A stretch of 45,539 bases of DNA from CAZLAJ01 sp964644605 (GCA_964644605.1 CAZXWS010000067.1:1-45539); one strand, 5' to 3'; positions 15,350 to 24,727 are shown, counted from the first letter of the stretch. The notes: generated by a model not told the origin, from the sequence alone. Made by a program: numbers and translations.

Positions 15350-16594
15350 ATGCTGAAACATTTACGTAGATACAAAACGCAACTTCTGATTCTCATTGCA
15401 GTTGTTGGTCCAGGCATTATAACTGCCTTTGCGGATAATGATGCAGGAGGTGTCGCCACTTACTCTGTTGCTGCATCGAAATTTGGCTATAGCATACTCA
15501 CCACTCTCATTCCTATTACCGTTGTGCTCATGATAACTCAAGAAATCGGCGGTCGTATTGCTGTTGTGACAGGTAAAGGACTGGCCGATTTAATTCGTGA
15601 ACGATACGGAATACGAATTACAGTTATTATTTTCGGCTTGCTTTGTTTTGTTAACTTCGGGGTAATTCTTCAGGACGTTAGTGGATTAAAATCAGCTTTG
15701 CAGCTTTTCCAATTGGACTACCGAATATTTCTGCCACTGATTATAGGGATTCTTTTTTTGACAATTACCAAAGCTTCCTACTCAAAAATCGAGCGGTTTT
15801 TCCTTTTTTTGATTTTCTTTTATATGACCTATGTTTTCTCAGCTATTCTGGCTAAACCAGACTGGGGACTTGTCGCCAAGTCAATTTTCGTTCCCGATAA
15901 AAAAGTTACATTTGATTATTTGTATACATCCATTGCGGTACTAGGTACTACTGTTACTGCGTGGGGACAATTTTTTATTAACAGTTACGTGAAAGATAAA
16001 AAACTTGATGCTGAAAAACTTGGTTATAATCAAATCGAGATATATATTGGTGCCCTCTTAACAGATTTAATCTCACTTTTTATAATGGTCGCTGTTATTG
16101 CTACGATTTTTAGAAATGCAGTGCCAATTGAAGATGCCGCATCTGCTGCGCTGGCCATTAAACCATTTGCAGGAGAACTGGCATCATTCTCATTTGCCGC
16201 AGGACTGCTTGTGGCAGGTTTTATCGGCTGTGCTATTGTCCCACTCGCGACTGCTTATGCATTCTCTGAATTCTTTGGATATGAAGGGAGTCTGGATGTC
16301 AGTTTTAATAAAAGTAAATTATTTTATAGTTTATTTCTGTTCCAAATTGTACTTGGAATGATTTTTGTTTTTCTTCCTCAAATATCTTTATTCCAAATCA
16401 CTTTATATGCTGACTTTTTAAACGGAATTTTCTTGCCGATAATTTTCTTTTTTCTCTATCGTTTTGCTAATGACAGAAGTATTATGGGGAAATATAAAAA
16501 CACACGACTTCAAAATATTTTGCTTGTATCTTCAGGCGTTGTTATTACCATCGCCGCTTTGCTTGGAGGTATAGGAGAATTCCTCCATTTCTAA
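15350..16594 (+). CDS. NRAMP-like divalent-metal transporter
   Basis: A 414-residue protein with about eleven membrane helices. Helix 1 carries GPGIITAFADNDAGGVATYS, the place of the NRAMP metal-binding DPGN motif, here in a variant form (DNDAGG). Helix 6, where classical NRAMPs have a metal-binding Met-Pro-His, reads TAWGQFFINS instead. This suggests a remote NRAMP branch with altered ion choice, perhaps Mn, Mg or another ion; that is inference. TATAAT at 15320-15325 is a possible -10, 24 nt before the start. The gene converges with the PAP2 gene, with 2 bp between stops. Confidence 0.78.
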   Translation: MLKHLRRYKTQLLILIAVVGPGIITAFADNDAGGVATYSVAASKFGYSILTTLIPITVVLMITQEIGGRIAVVTGKGLADLIRERYGIRITVIIFGLLCFVNFGVILQDVSGLKSALQLFQLDYRIFLPLIIGILFLTITKASYSKIERFFLFLIFFYMTYVFSAILAKPDWGLVAKSIFVPDKKVTFDYLYTSIAVLGTTVTAWGQFFINSYVKDKKLDAEKLGYNQIEIYIGALLTDLISLFIMVAVIATIFRNAVPIEDAASAALAIKPFAGELASFSFAAGLLVAGFIGCAIVPLATAYAFSEFFGYEGSLDVSFNKSKLFYSLFLFQIVLGMIFVFLPQISLFQITLYADFLNGIFLPIIFFFLYRFANDRSIMGKYKNTRLQNILLVSSGVVITIAALLGGIGEFLHF

Positions 16595-16596
16595 AA

Positions 16597-17235
16597 TCAC
16601 AACAATAATAAAGAAGAAAATCCTATTGCTAATCCCATTAACGATCCCCCAATTACATCTGTTGTCCAGTGCTCACCCAAACTTATTCGCGAAAGTAACA
16701 TAACAAAGCATAATCCAATTGCAAGCATAGAAATTAAAACTCTAACCCATTTGTTGAGTTTTTTAAATTTGGTTAAAAAAAATATAAATAGGATTGTAAA
16801 GAATACGCTTCGTAAACTATGTCCAGAAGGGTACGAAGATCCTGTCTGTACATAAGAACTTGGGAAAAGGAAATTAATGTCATATCGAAAAAATAAAAAA
16901 GGCGGACCCGGATGGTGCATAAAATATTTGCCAAATATTTCTACAATGTGCGCACCTCCATAAAGACCAATAATTAAGATCGCTCTTAACTTTTTAAATA
17001 GAATGAGCAAAATAGCTATAAATATACTTATTATTTCAAAGCTACCTATTAAACTAAAAAATGAAAGTATTGGATCGAACCGGCGGGGTAAATGGTTTTG
17101 TATACGCACTGTTGTGTCGAAATCGAACTGATCAAGTGATTTTGACTTCACAATGAAAGTAAATATAAAGAAAAGAATAAAAAATGTAGCAGCCGCGAGC
17201 AATAAGATGTACTTGTTCGATCTTCTTTTTTTCAT
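16597..17235 (-). CDS. PAP2-superfamily membrane phosphatase
   Basis: A 212-residue protein with about six membrane helices. It has the PAP2 motifs SYPSGHSLRS (second) and SRISLGEHWTTDVIGG (third, with both catalytic His-linked positions). The first motif K-x6-RP appears as KYFMHHPGPP, so the usual Arg is Gly. It probably removes phosphate from lipid phosphates such as undecaprenyl pyrophosphate or phosphatidate on the outer face. On the minus strand TAATAT lies 6 nt before the ATG. It is divergent from the csoR operon, and the space between holds the CsoR-like operator. Confidence 0.85.
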   Translation of the reverse strand: MKKRRSNKYILLLAAATFFILFFIFTFIVKSKSLDQFDFDTTVRIQNHLPRRFDPILSFFSLIGSFEIISIFIAILLILFKKLRAILIIGLYGGAHIVEIFGKYFMHHPGPPFLFFRYDINFLFPSSYVQTGSSYPSGHSLRSVFFTILFIFFLTKFKKLNKWVRVLISMLAIGLCFVMLLSRISLGEHWTTDVIGGSLMGLAIGFSSLLLL

Positions 17236-17295
17236 ACCTAGATATTAATTATCTCATAAAACATTTTCGCTGTTGACAAATTTATAAAAAATAAG

Positions 17296-17321
17296 TAACC
17301 TAGCACCTAGGTATAGGGTTA
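17296..17321. promoter_or_regulatory. 26-bp concentric dyad, putative CsoR operator
   Basis: Outer arms TAACC (17296-17300) and GGTTA (17317-17321) and an inner palindrome ACCTAGGT (17305-17312) share the centre 17308.5; 9 of 13 base pairs are symmetric. It covers the -35 region of a TATAAA -10 (17323-17328) in front of csoR; a TTGACA also lies at 17273-17278. It is placed as expected for a repressor of the copper operon. The family is inferred from the adjacent gene. Confidence 0.6.
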
Positions 17322-17341
17322 TTATAAATTTACTTACAGTT

Positions 17342-17608
17342 ATGCAAACTCTTACTACTAATAAACAAAGGACTTCAAAGTTAGTAAAACAAGCAAGCGG
17401 GACAATGAACAAAGTGATGACAATGATAGATAAAGATCAATACTGTCCTGAGATTATTCAACAAATTGACTCTGTTATTGGACTGCTCAATACTGCGAAA
17501 ATGGAACTGCTAGCAGGCCATCTCGATCACTGTTTACAAGAAAGACTCAAAGAAAACAAAACGCAGACAGTACAAGAATTAATAAAAATCTATAAATTAA
17601 GTCAATAA
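17342..17608 (+). CDS. csoR: CsoR-family copper-sensing repressor
   Basis: An 88-residue all-helical protein of the CsoR/RcnR family. Cys35, His60 and Cys64 (DQYCPEI; AGHLDHC) line up with the Cu(I) ligands Cys36, His61 and Cys65 of the Mycobacterium protein, so copper is the likely signal. CsoR binds DNA when free of copper and lets go when loaded. It is the first gene of an operon with the copper exporter 1 bp downstream, and the dyad at 17296-17321 is its probable operator, giving autoregulation. Length is normal. Confidence 0.93.
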   Translation: MQTLTTNKQRTSKLVKQASGTMNKVMTMIDKDQYCPEIIQQIDSVIGLLNTAKMELLAGHLDHCLQERLKENKTQTVQELIKIYKLSQ

Positions 17609-17609
17609 A

Positions 17610-19856
17610 ATGATTACGGATAATTTTGGAGTAACAGGAATGCACTGCGCTAGTTGCAGTAACATAATAAAGCGAAAGCTGAATAAACTGACGGGAATCC
17701 AAAGTGCCGACGTTAACTTTGCAACTGAACATGCAAGCATAACATATGATCCTTCAAGCGTAAACATAGAAAAAATGAACGAAGAAATTAATAAACTTGG
17801 CTATGGATTGGTTGAGACAACCAAAAAACATAGCATGCATAATCATGAGGATCACGCTGGATTACAACAAACAAAAGAAGAAAAACTGCGTGAGCTGCAA
17901 ATAGAAAAAGAAAAGATGCTATTCGTGCTTCCACTTACAGTTTTCATATTTGTGCTTATGATGTGGGATATTGCGTCGCAATTACTCAGTTTTGTCCCTC
18001 GTCTCCCACTACCAATGGACATGCTCAATACGATTTCTATGGTCCTCTCGACCATAATACTTTTTTGGATTGGGCAACCATTTTTATCAGGAGTTGTAAA
18101 ATTCATAAAATATCGGGTAGCAAATATGGATACGCTTGTGGGTATCGGTACACTCACTGCCTACATTTATAGCGTGATGATAGTTTTAATCCCCTCTTTT
18201 CGAAACTTCCTAGGAACTCCATATACTTACTTTGATGTAGTAATTGTTGTCATTGGATTTATCAAACTCGGAAAGTATTTAGAGATGCGTTCCAAAGTTA
18301 AGACTGGTGAAGCAGTCGAAAAGTTACTTAGTCTTCAGGCAAAATCTGCACTTGTATTGAAAGATGGCAAAGAAATTGAACTACCAATAGATCAAGTACA
18401 GCGAGGAGATATTGTGATTATGAAACCAGGTGCTAAGATACCACTTGACGGAAAAATAATAAAAGGAAGCTCAAGCATCGACGAATCGATGATCAACGGA
18501 GAGCCATTACCGGTCGATAAAAAAGAAGGAGACACGGTGACAGGCGGCACAATAAATAAACAAGGCAGTTTTCAACTTACCGTTACAAAAATAGGATCAG
18601 AAACAGTATTGGCACAGATTATTAAAATGGTCGAAGAGGCGCAAGGATCAAAAGCTCATATTCAAAATATTGCTGACAATGTATCGGCGATATTTGTCCC
18701 GGTCGTATTAGTAATCGCTGTTCTCGCTCTTTTTGCATGGATAGTTGTGGGATCAGCTTCTTTTGGCATTATTTGTTTTGTTAGTGTCCTTGTTATTGCC
18801 TGTCCATGCGCATTAGGACTTGCCACTCCAACTGCGATAATAGTCGGTGTAGGCAAAGGCGCACAAAACGGTATCTTGATTAAAAATGCTGAAAGTCTTG
18901 AGAAAATGGTATCTATTGATACTGTAGTTGTCGATAAAACTGGCACCATTACAAATGGTAAACCTACTATTAGTGATATTCTTGTTTATAATGCAGAATG
19001 TACTGATGAATCTTTACTTCAGTTGGCGGCAAGTGTTGAAAATTTATCAGAACACCCGCTCGCTCAAGCAATTACTGAACGAGCGAAAGAAAAAAAACTC
19101 AGTTTACTAGAAGTTACAAAATTTGAGGCATTAGAAGGTAACGGAGTAAAAGGTATTGTTGATAAAAGCACTATTTACATCCATAAACCGACAGATAAAT
19201 TAACACAAGACGAAAGTGCTTTACAAAAAGAAGGTAAAACAGTAGTTGTAATAGAAAAAGATAACACGATTTTAGGTTCTATCGCTATCAGCGATACATT
19301 GAAAGAAAATAGTTTACTCGCCATACAAAAACTACATAAAAAAAATATACAGGTCATTATGATTACTGGAGATAATAAAAATGCCGCTACGCATATCGCA
19401 GAACAAGCGGGCATTGATACAGTATTTGCAGAAGTACTGCCTCACCAAAAGGCTGATAAAATCCGCGAACTACAAGCAAGTGGACGGAAAGTCGCAATGG
19501 CAGGTGATGGTATTAATGATGCTCCTGCGTTGACACAAGCTGATGTTGGGATAGCTATGTCAAATGGAACAGATATCGCTATCGAATCAGCCGATATTAT
19601 TCTTCTTCATGGTGATATTATGAAGATTGTCAGCGCGTATGATTTATCACGTTCAACACTGCGTACTATCAAGCAGAATTTATTCTGGGCTTTTATATAT
19701 AATGTTATTGGTATTCCAATAGCCGCTGGAATATTATATCCAGTTAGCGGTATCTTACTTAATCCAATATTTGCAGGCCTGGCGATGGCCGGAAGTAGTG
19801 TATCAGTTGTTACTAATTCCCTCCGACTCAAGGGATTACAATTAAAACATGAATAA
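17610..19856 (+). CDS. copA: Copper-exporting P1B-type ATPase
   Basis: A 748-residue pump. One N-terminal heavy-metal domain carries GMHCASC (Cys13, Cys16). The membrane metal site CPC is in VIACPCALGLATPT (about residue 397). The ATPase core has DKTGT (phospho-Asp about 442), the SEHPLA motif and GDGINDAP (about residue 632). It has eight predicted helices, with a His-rich patch (HSMHNHEDH) between the metal domain and helix 1. It expels Cu(I) from the cytoplasm. Its last 8 bp overlap the next gene, so translation is coupled. Typical and complete. Confidence 0.96.
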   Translation: MITDNFGVTGMHCASCSNIIKRKLNKLTGIQSADVNFATEHASITYDPSSVNIEKMNEEINKLGYGLVETTKKHSMHNHEDHAGLQQTKEEKLRELQIEKEKMLFVLPLTVFIFVLMMWDIASQLLSFVPRLPLPMDMLNTISMVLSTIILFWIGQPFLSGVVKFIKYRVANMDTLVGIGTLTAYIYSVMIVLIPSFRNFLGTPYTYFDVVIVVIGFIKLGKYLEMRSKVKTGEAVEKLLSLQAKSALVLKDGKEIELPIDQVQRGDIVIMKPGAKIPLDGKIIKGSSSIDESMINGEPLPVDKKEGDTVTGGTINKQGSFQLTVTKIGSETVLAQIIKMVEEAQGSKAHIQNIADNVSAIFVPVVLVIAVLALFAWIVVGSASFGIICFVSVLVIACPCALGLATPTAIIVGVGKGAQNGILIKNAESLEKMVSIDTVVVDKTGTITNGKPTISDILVYNAECTDESLLQLAASVENLSEHPLAQAITERAKEKKLSLLEVTKFEALEGNGVKGIVDKSTIYIHKPTDKLTQDESALQKEGKTVVVIEKDNTILGSIAISDTLKENSLLAIQKLHKKNIQVIMITGDNKNAATHIAEQAGIDTVFAEVLPHQKADKIRELQASGRKVAMAGDGINDAPALTQADVGIAMSNGTDIAIESADIILLHGDIMKIVSAYDLSRSTLRTIKQNLFWAFIYNVIGIPIAAGILYPVSGILLNPIFAGLAMAGSSVSVVTNSLRLKGLQLKHE

Positions 19857-20892
19857 TATAAACCTTTTCACTATATTTCTAACAGGTTTACTGACTGGAG
19901 GATTAACATGCATGGCTGTACAAGGAGGGTTACTCACAGCAACGTTAGCGCAAAGAACAGAAGACACACTCAAAGAAAAAGCAAGAACTTCCCATCACAG
20001 CTTGCCTATTATTTCCTTCCTTGTTGCTAAACTGATTGCCTATACAGTGTTAGGTTTCCTTTTGGGTAGTTTAGGATCTATAGTCAGCCTCTCGTTACCA
20101 GTCAAAATTGTAATGCAAGTGGCAGTAGCAATATTTATGCTTGGCACTGCACTGAATATACTTGAAGTACATCCCTTATTTCGCTACTTCAATATACAAC
20201 CTCCACGGTTTCTTACAAGGTTTGTGCGCAAACAATCCAAAAGTAAGGATATATTCGCACCAGCTATTTTAGGAGCATTAACTATATTTATTCCGTGTGG
20301 AACAACACAAGCAATGATGGCTCTCTCAATAGGATCAGGGAATCCTTTTTTAGGAGCAGCTGTTTTATTTTCTTTTGTACTTGGGACATCTCCCATCTTT
20401 TTCCTTCTCGGTTACTTTACGACAAAACTTGGCAGTACTCTCAACACAAAATTTATGCGGTTTGCTGCATATGCAATTATTATTTTAGCTATTTTCAATA
20501 TTAACAATGCCATCGCATTAAGCGGTAGCCAACTAACACTAGAAAACGCGTGGAAAAATGTTAGTTGTAGTCTTGACTATCGCTGCAATAACCCCAGCTT
20601 TGCAAATTCTCAGTCCGAAAATCCAGTAAATGAAACAACCATTACTATTCGAAGCTCTGGGTACTATCCGAGCAGTTTTACTGTTAAATCTGGTTCTAAT
20701 GTTACATTACATTTAAAAAATATCGATGGCGCAAGTTGTGTGCAGGCATTTCTTATACCAAAATTAAGAATAGAAAAAATAGTATCACCCGGAGCGGAAG
20801 ATACAATTACATTTAAGGCGCCGGATAATGCTGGTAGTATTCCTTTTATGTGCAGTATGGGAATGTTTAGAGGAGTGATTAATGTTATATAA
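19849..20892 (+). CDS. TauE/SafE-like membrane protein fused to a cupredoxin domain
   Basis: A 347-residue protein. The first 230 residues form about six helices of the TauE/SafE-UreH type, with TCMAVQGGLLTATLAQ in helix 1 and PCGTTQAMMALSIGSG in helix 4, both with possible Cu(I)-binding Cys and Met residues. After a Cys-containing loop, residues about 262-347 form a cupredoxin-like domain with Cys in GASCVQAFLIPKL and the end motif CSMGMFRG, lacking an obvious His pair. It overlaps copA and precedes an HMA chaperone, so a role in copper transfer outside the membrane is likely. The exact reaction is unknown. Confidence 0.82.
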   Translation: MNNINLFTIFLTGLLTGGLTCMAVQGGLLTATLAQRTEDTLKEKARTSHHSLPIISFLVAKLIAYTVLGFLLGSLGSIVSLSLPVKIVMQVAVAIFMLGTALNILEVHPLFRYFNIQPPRFLTRFVRKQSKSKDIFAPAILGALTIFIPCGTTQAMMALSIGSGNPFLGAAVLFSFVLGTSPIFFLLGYFTTKLGSTLNTKFMRFAAYAIIILAIFNINNAIALSGSQLTLENAWKNVSCSLDYRCNNPSFANSQSENPVNETTITIRSSGYYPSSFTVKSGSNVTLHLKNIDGASCVQAFLIPKLRIEKIVSPGAEDTITFKAPDNAGSIPFMCSMGMFRGVINVI

Positions 20893-20897
20893 GAAAT

Positions 20898-21116
20898 ATG
20901 TTAAAAACAGTTCGCTTCAATATAATCGGTATGCATTGTACAAGCTGTGCCATGAATATTGATGGTGAGTTGGAAGATACAGAAGGAGTTCGCCAATCAA
21001 ATACTAATTATGCTAAATCGCAAACTGAAGTAACTTACGACTCCGAAAAAATCAATCTTGATAAAATAACAAAAGTTATAGAGCAACTCGAATATAAAAC
21101 AGAAATTTTAAAATAA
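20898..21116 (+). CDS. HMA-domain copper chaperone (CopZ-like)
   Basis: A 72-residue single heavy-metal-associated domain with the metal motif GMHCTSC near residues 10-16 and the beta-alpha-beta pattern ending in VIEQLEYKTE. It should carry Cu(I) to CopA or to the TauE/SafE protein, which ends 5 bp upstream. It is the last gene of the copper operon. Its end overlaps the convergent UvrD-like gene by 9 bp. Confidence 0.92.
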   Translation: MLKTVRFNIIGMHCTSCAMNIDGELEDTEGVRQSNTNYAKSQTEVTYDSEKINLDKITKVIEQLEYKTEILK

Positions 21117-22916
21117 ATTCAGTTGGCTTTTCTTTTCTTTCCATTCATCTCGTTTCTTTTGTATAGAAACTATAGCTTCATCATCGATACATGATACACA
21201 CTCGGATTTCAGTAACTTTGAAAATGGAGAAAGTATCGCTTCTCGTTTATTTCTTTCTGTTGCATGTAAAAGATATAATTCCTGTTTCGCACGTGTCATA
21301 GCAACGTATAAAAGTCTTTTTTCCTCATTTTCATTTTCTACAATTCCTTGATGTTTTAATGGAATAATACCTTCTTCAAATCCAATTATATATACATACT
21401 TAAACTCCAAACCTTTCGCTGCATGCATGCTTAAAAGTGTCACAGAATCAGCAGTAGGATCATAAAACTCGTGCTCCCGCAAATAATCAAAGTACTCAAT
21501 AGATTGTTTTATTCCACCGTTCACATTATCAAAACGCATAACTGTGCTTAGTAATTGCTGTATCGTTTTATACTCTTCTTTTTTATTCTGAATATCTTTA
21601 AATTTTGGGAATATTTTTATAAACTCTGTTATTAAATTTGAGGCTGATTTTATTTTAATATCTATCTGATTCAATCTGTCACAAATATATTGAACTTCTG
21701 TATCATTCAAGTCCAGCGTTGTTTTCACATACTGCATATCATGTAAACTACAGTACTTTAAACACGTTATTAAAAACATAATAGTGGGCTTCTGATAAGG
21801 CGAATCAATACCAACTGTTTGATATGGTATTCCCGAATCATTAAATTTTTGCCCGAGAATCCGTGCTAAAGCATGTGTTCTATAAATCACTGCGAAGTCG
21901 GAAAAACTATTCTTCTTTTCTTGATCATCGGTATGACTCGCGGTAAGCAAATCTATCCCCCCAATTTTTTTTGATATATGTTTTATGATCCAATCTGCTT
22001 CGCTATACTCGTGCATTGTACGAACAATATGTACACAGCCTTTTTCGTTCGAATGTGATACAACCGTTTCTGTATTTTGAAAAAGATCATTACTTGCTGC
22101 TATTATATTTTTCGCAGAACGATAATTTACCGAAAGTACGATTTTTTTAATATCTTTAAAATCATTTTCTACCACAGTAAATATAGTTGAATCAGCTCCT
22201 CGAAAAGAATAAATTGATTGGAAGGGATCACCAATAATATATAAATTATTGTTCTTATTAAGAATCTTTTTTATCAGTTCATACTGAACTTTATTCGTGT
22301 CCTGAAATTCATCAATTAGAATATATTTATATTTACTCCTATATTGTTCTCTCAATTGATCATCGTGTACAAGTTGTTGATAAGATTTTAATAATAAATC
22401 GTCATGATCGATAAGATTTTTTTGATTTAACTGTTCGTTATAAAGATTGATAAAGTTTGTTATATCTGCGCCTTGACTATCCTGCAAATTGAGAGAATTT
22501 TTATAATTTGTAATTACTAGTTTTAGATCTATTACACGATGCTTTGCTAATATACCTTTAGAAAAATTTGATTTTAAAATTTCTGAAATTATTTTTTCTT
22601 GTTCTTTTTCACTTACGATTTTACTGTCTTTTTGTACTGTTGATAATATTTCAAAACCTAATGAATGAAAAGTCATAATTGAGGGAAGATTAGATGCATG
22701 GTGCTTTACCCTGTCCTTGATTTCGGCAACTGCTTTCTTTGTAAATGTAAGGGCTAATATATTTTCAGCAGCAACTTTTTTTTGTTGCATTAAGTATAGT
22801 ATTCGAGTAGTGAGTGTCTTTGTTTTTCCGGTTCCAGGACCTGCAATTACCATAACAGGTCCTTCTGTTGTCTCCACAGCGAGCCTTTGTTTTTCATTGA
22901 GAAATGATACATCCAT
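21108..22916 (-). CDS. Compact UvrD/PcrA-type superfamily 1 helicase
   Basis: A 602-residue helicase with all SF1A motifs: Walker A GPGTGKT, Ia LALTFTKKA, II LIDEFQDT, III GDPFQSIYSFRGA, IV SVNYRSAKNI, V MHAAKGLEFK and VI LYVAMTRAKQELYLL. It is about 100 residues shorter than PcrA or UvrD. It unwinds DNA 3' to 5' in repair. It is the last gene of a minus-strand string with mutS, mutL, EndoQ-like and ogt genes, 2 bp after ogt, so it probably serves excision after mismatch or base-damage cutting. Confidence 0.93.
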   Translation of the reverse strand: MDVSFLNEKQRLAVETTEGPVMVIAGPGTGKTKTLTTRILYLMQQKKVAAENILALTFTKKAVAEIKDRVKHHASNLPSIMTFHSLGFEILSTVQKDSKIVSEKEQEKIISEILKSNFSKGILAKHRVIDLKLVITNYKNSLNLQDSQGADITNFINLYNEQLNQKNLIDHDDLLLKSYQQLVHDDQLREQYRSKYKYILIDEFQDTNKVQYELIKKILNKNNNLYIIGDPFQSIYSFRGADSTIFTVVENDFKDIKKIVLSVNYRSAKNIIAASNDLFQNTETVVSHSNEKGCVHIVRTMHEYSEADWIIKHISKKIGGIDLLTASHTDDQEKKNSFSDFAVIYRTHALARILGQKFNDSGIPYQTVGIDSPYQKPTIMFLITCLKYCSLHDMQYVKTTLDLNDTEVQYICDRLNQIDIKIKSASNLITEFIKIFPKFKDIQNKKEEYKTIQQLLSTVMRFDNVNGGIKQSIEYFDYLREHEFYDPTADSVTLLSMHAAKGLEFKYVYIIGFEEGIIPLKHQGIVENENEEKRLLYVAMTRAKQELYLLHATERNKREAILSPFSKLLKSECVSCIDDEAIVSIQKKRDEWKEKKSQLNLF

Positions 22917-22918
22917 AC

Positions 22919-23422
22919 TTACTTATTACTTTCTAGCTCTAACAACCACTTTTTTATTTCCAAACCTCCTGCATATCCCGTTAATTTACCGCCTTTACCA
23001 ACCACTCTATGACAAGGAATCATTATAGCAATTGGATTAAGACCGCATGTCATACCAACTGCTCTTACTGCCTTAGGAGACTCAATTGAGCGTGCTAAAT
23101 CTGAGTATGTGACTGTCGTACCAAATGGAATATTGCTCATTTCTAACCAAACTTTTTTTTGGAACTCGGTTCCTTTAAACTCAAACGGTCCACTGAATTG
23201 TACTTTTTTACCCTTAAAATATTTTCCCAATTCTTTCTTTGCTATGTTTAAAATCGTATTGTCAGTATTAATAAATTCTTCTACAAAAAACTTATTATGA
23301 ATATATTCTGTCCCTTTTTCAAGAGAAGAGCCAGGAGTACCGACCCATACGATAGCCTCATTTGATGCAATTATGTATACAGTACCTTTAGCAGTTGATA
23401 ATTCAGTCCAATAGTAAATCAT
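22919..23422 (-). CDS. ogt: Methylated-DNA-protein cysteine methyltransferase
   Basis: A 167-residue suicide repair protein. The active-site motif PCHRVVG with the acceptor Cys is present, as is the preceding GTTVTYSDLARSI winged helix and the RAVGMTCGLNPI segment. It takes alkyl groups from O6-methylguanine or O4-methylthymine onto its own cysteine. It sits between the EndoQ-like nuclease (9 bp) and the helicase (2 bp) in the repair string. Normal length for the Ogt type. Confidence 0.95.
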   Translation of the reverse strand: MIYYWTELSTAKGTVYIIASNEAIVWVGTPGSSLEKGTEYIHNKFFVEEFINTDNTILNIAKKELGKYFKGKKVQFSGPFEFKGTEFQKKVWLEMSNIPFGTTVTYSDLARSIESPKAVRAVGMTCGLNPIAIMIPCHRVVGKGGKLTGYAGGLEIKKWLLELESNK

Positions 23423-23431
23423 AATTAATTT

Positions 23432-24727
23432 TTATAATAACGACATTTGCTCATTGAGCTGCTTTCGTTCGGTTTCATCTTTAAAGACTTTTATTACTCC
23501 ATATACACCATCATAGCCAGGATCTATAGAAATATCACCTGTGCGCATTCGTTTAATAATTTTCGCGAGCTCAGGAAAACCTTGTTTATCTATTTCATCA
23601 ATTGAAAGTTTACGCAGTATGCTAAATTCATCACCTAACTGAGTGTATGTTCTTTCATATTCTGCAAGCGTTTTTTTTGATTGTGCTGATGTACCATTCA
23701 TCTCTCCCAACAATTCCACAAGTGGAATAATATACTCTACTGTTTTATGGTTTCGCGGTTTAAATTCTTCAGGATAATTAGCTAATTCTCCCACTCTATA
23801 ATCTACACCAACAGTAAGCGGATTACCACAGACCGGACAAATTCCTTTATGCTCTTTTGTTTGAACTGGAGTAAAACGAATATTGCACACTCTGTGTCCG
23901 TCATAATGATACTTACCTTCTTGTGGAAAAAACTCAATTGTACCCACTAGTCGTTTATCATTCGTGCGAATCCCTCCGATAATTTCATCATATAAAAGAT
24001 CTGAGTTCAATATGGTCGCCTCCCGTCCTAACTTTGGTGGCGAGTGTGCGTCTGAGTTAGAAATAATTGAGACATTTTGTAACTCAGCTATACGCCAATT
24101 CATATAAGGATCAGATGATAAACCTGTCTCAACCGCTTTTATTTCCGGTGCTAGATCTTCAAATGCTTCTTCAATTGAGTTAAAACCGGATTTGGAACCG
24201 AACATGGCAAACCACGGAGTCCAAATATGAGCCGGTACAAAAAGTGATCTTTTGTCTGTTTGAACAGTCATGCGCAGTAATTCTTTACTATCCATCCCAA
24301 GAATTGGCCGTCCGTCAGCTTTCAAATTTCCTATTCTTTCTAGCTGTGCATTCATCGCTGATGCTATCTCAAAACTCGGAACAATAATCAAATTGTGCAG
24401 TTTACGAACTACACCATTTTTTGAGTAAATGTTACTGATTTCAACAGTTAAGACAAACCGTATGATATTTGATCTTATAGAGTTAGGTAATGTTTTATCT
24501 ATTTCTTCCGCAATATCCCCACGCAGACGAAATAGGCCGGTCTCAGCAGGTTCCAACTTCTCTTTCAGTTCAGCGAACCACCCAGGATGAGTAAAATCAC
24601 CAGTGCCAATTACATTAATACCTTTTATTTTCCCCCATCGATATAGACCCTCTAAATTACAGTCTTTGCTGGTAGCACGTGAGTAATGTGAATGAATATG
24701 GAGATCAACTATCAACTCGCTCATCAT
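23432..24727 (-). CDS. EndoQ-like PHP-domain endonuclease
   Basis: A 431-residue protein. The PHP metal centre opens with VDLHIHSHYSRATSKD and continues with GTGDFTHPGW and SNSDAHSP. A Cys motif (CNIRF, then CPVCGNP) forms a zinc-ribbon-like element at about residue 300, as in endonuclease Q. EndoQ nicks DNA 5' to deaminated bases such as uracil and hypoxanthine and is known from some archaea and a few bacteria. It lies between an HD-domain gene and ogt in a tight minus-strand repair string. The start is MMSEL or the next Met. Family is sure; the cleaved base is by analogy. Confidence 0.85.
   Translation of the reverse strand: MMSELIVDLHIHSHYSRATSKDCNLEGLYRWGKIKGINVIGTGDFTHPGWFAELKEKLEPAETGLFRLRGDIAEEIDKTLPNSIRSNIIRFVLTVEISNIYSKNGVVRKLHNLIIVPSFEIASAMNAQLERIGNLKADGRPILGMDSKELLRMTVQTDKRSLFVPAHIWTPWFAMFGSKSGFNSIEEAFEDLAPEIKAVETGLSSDPYMNWRIAELQNVSIISNSDAHSPPKLGREATILNSDLLYDEIIGGIRTNDKRLVGTIEFFPQEGKYHYDGHRVCNIRFTPVQTKEHKGICPVCGNPLTVGVDYRVGELANYPEEFKPRNHKTVEYIIPLVELLGEMNGTSAQSKKTLAEYERTYTQLGDEFSILRKLSIDEIDKQGFPELAKIIKRMRTGDISIDPGYDGVYGVIKVFKDETERKQLNEQMSLL

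Noticed and set aside
9411..17608. Assigning the two-component system to copper sensing
   Set aside because: The exporter and cupredoxin make it possible, but the sensor loop has no Cys or Met-His cluster and the copper operon has its own CsoR without a TTCAG box.
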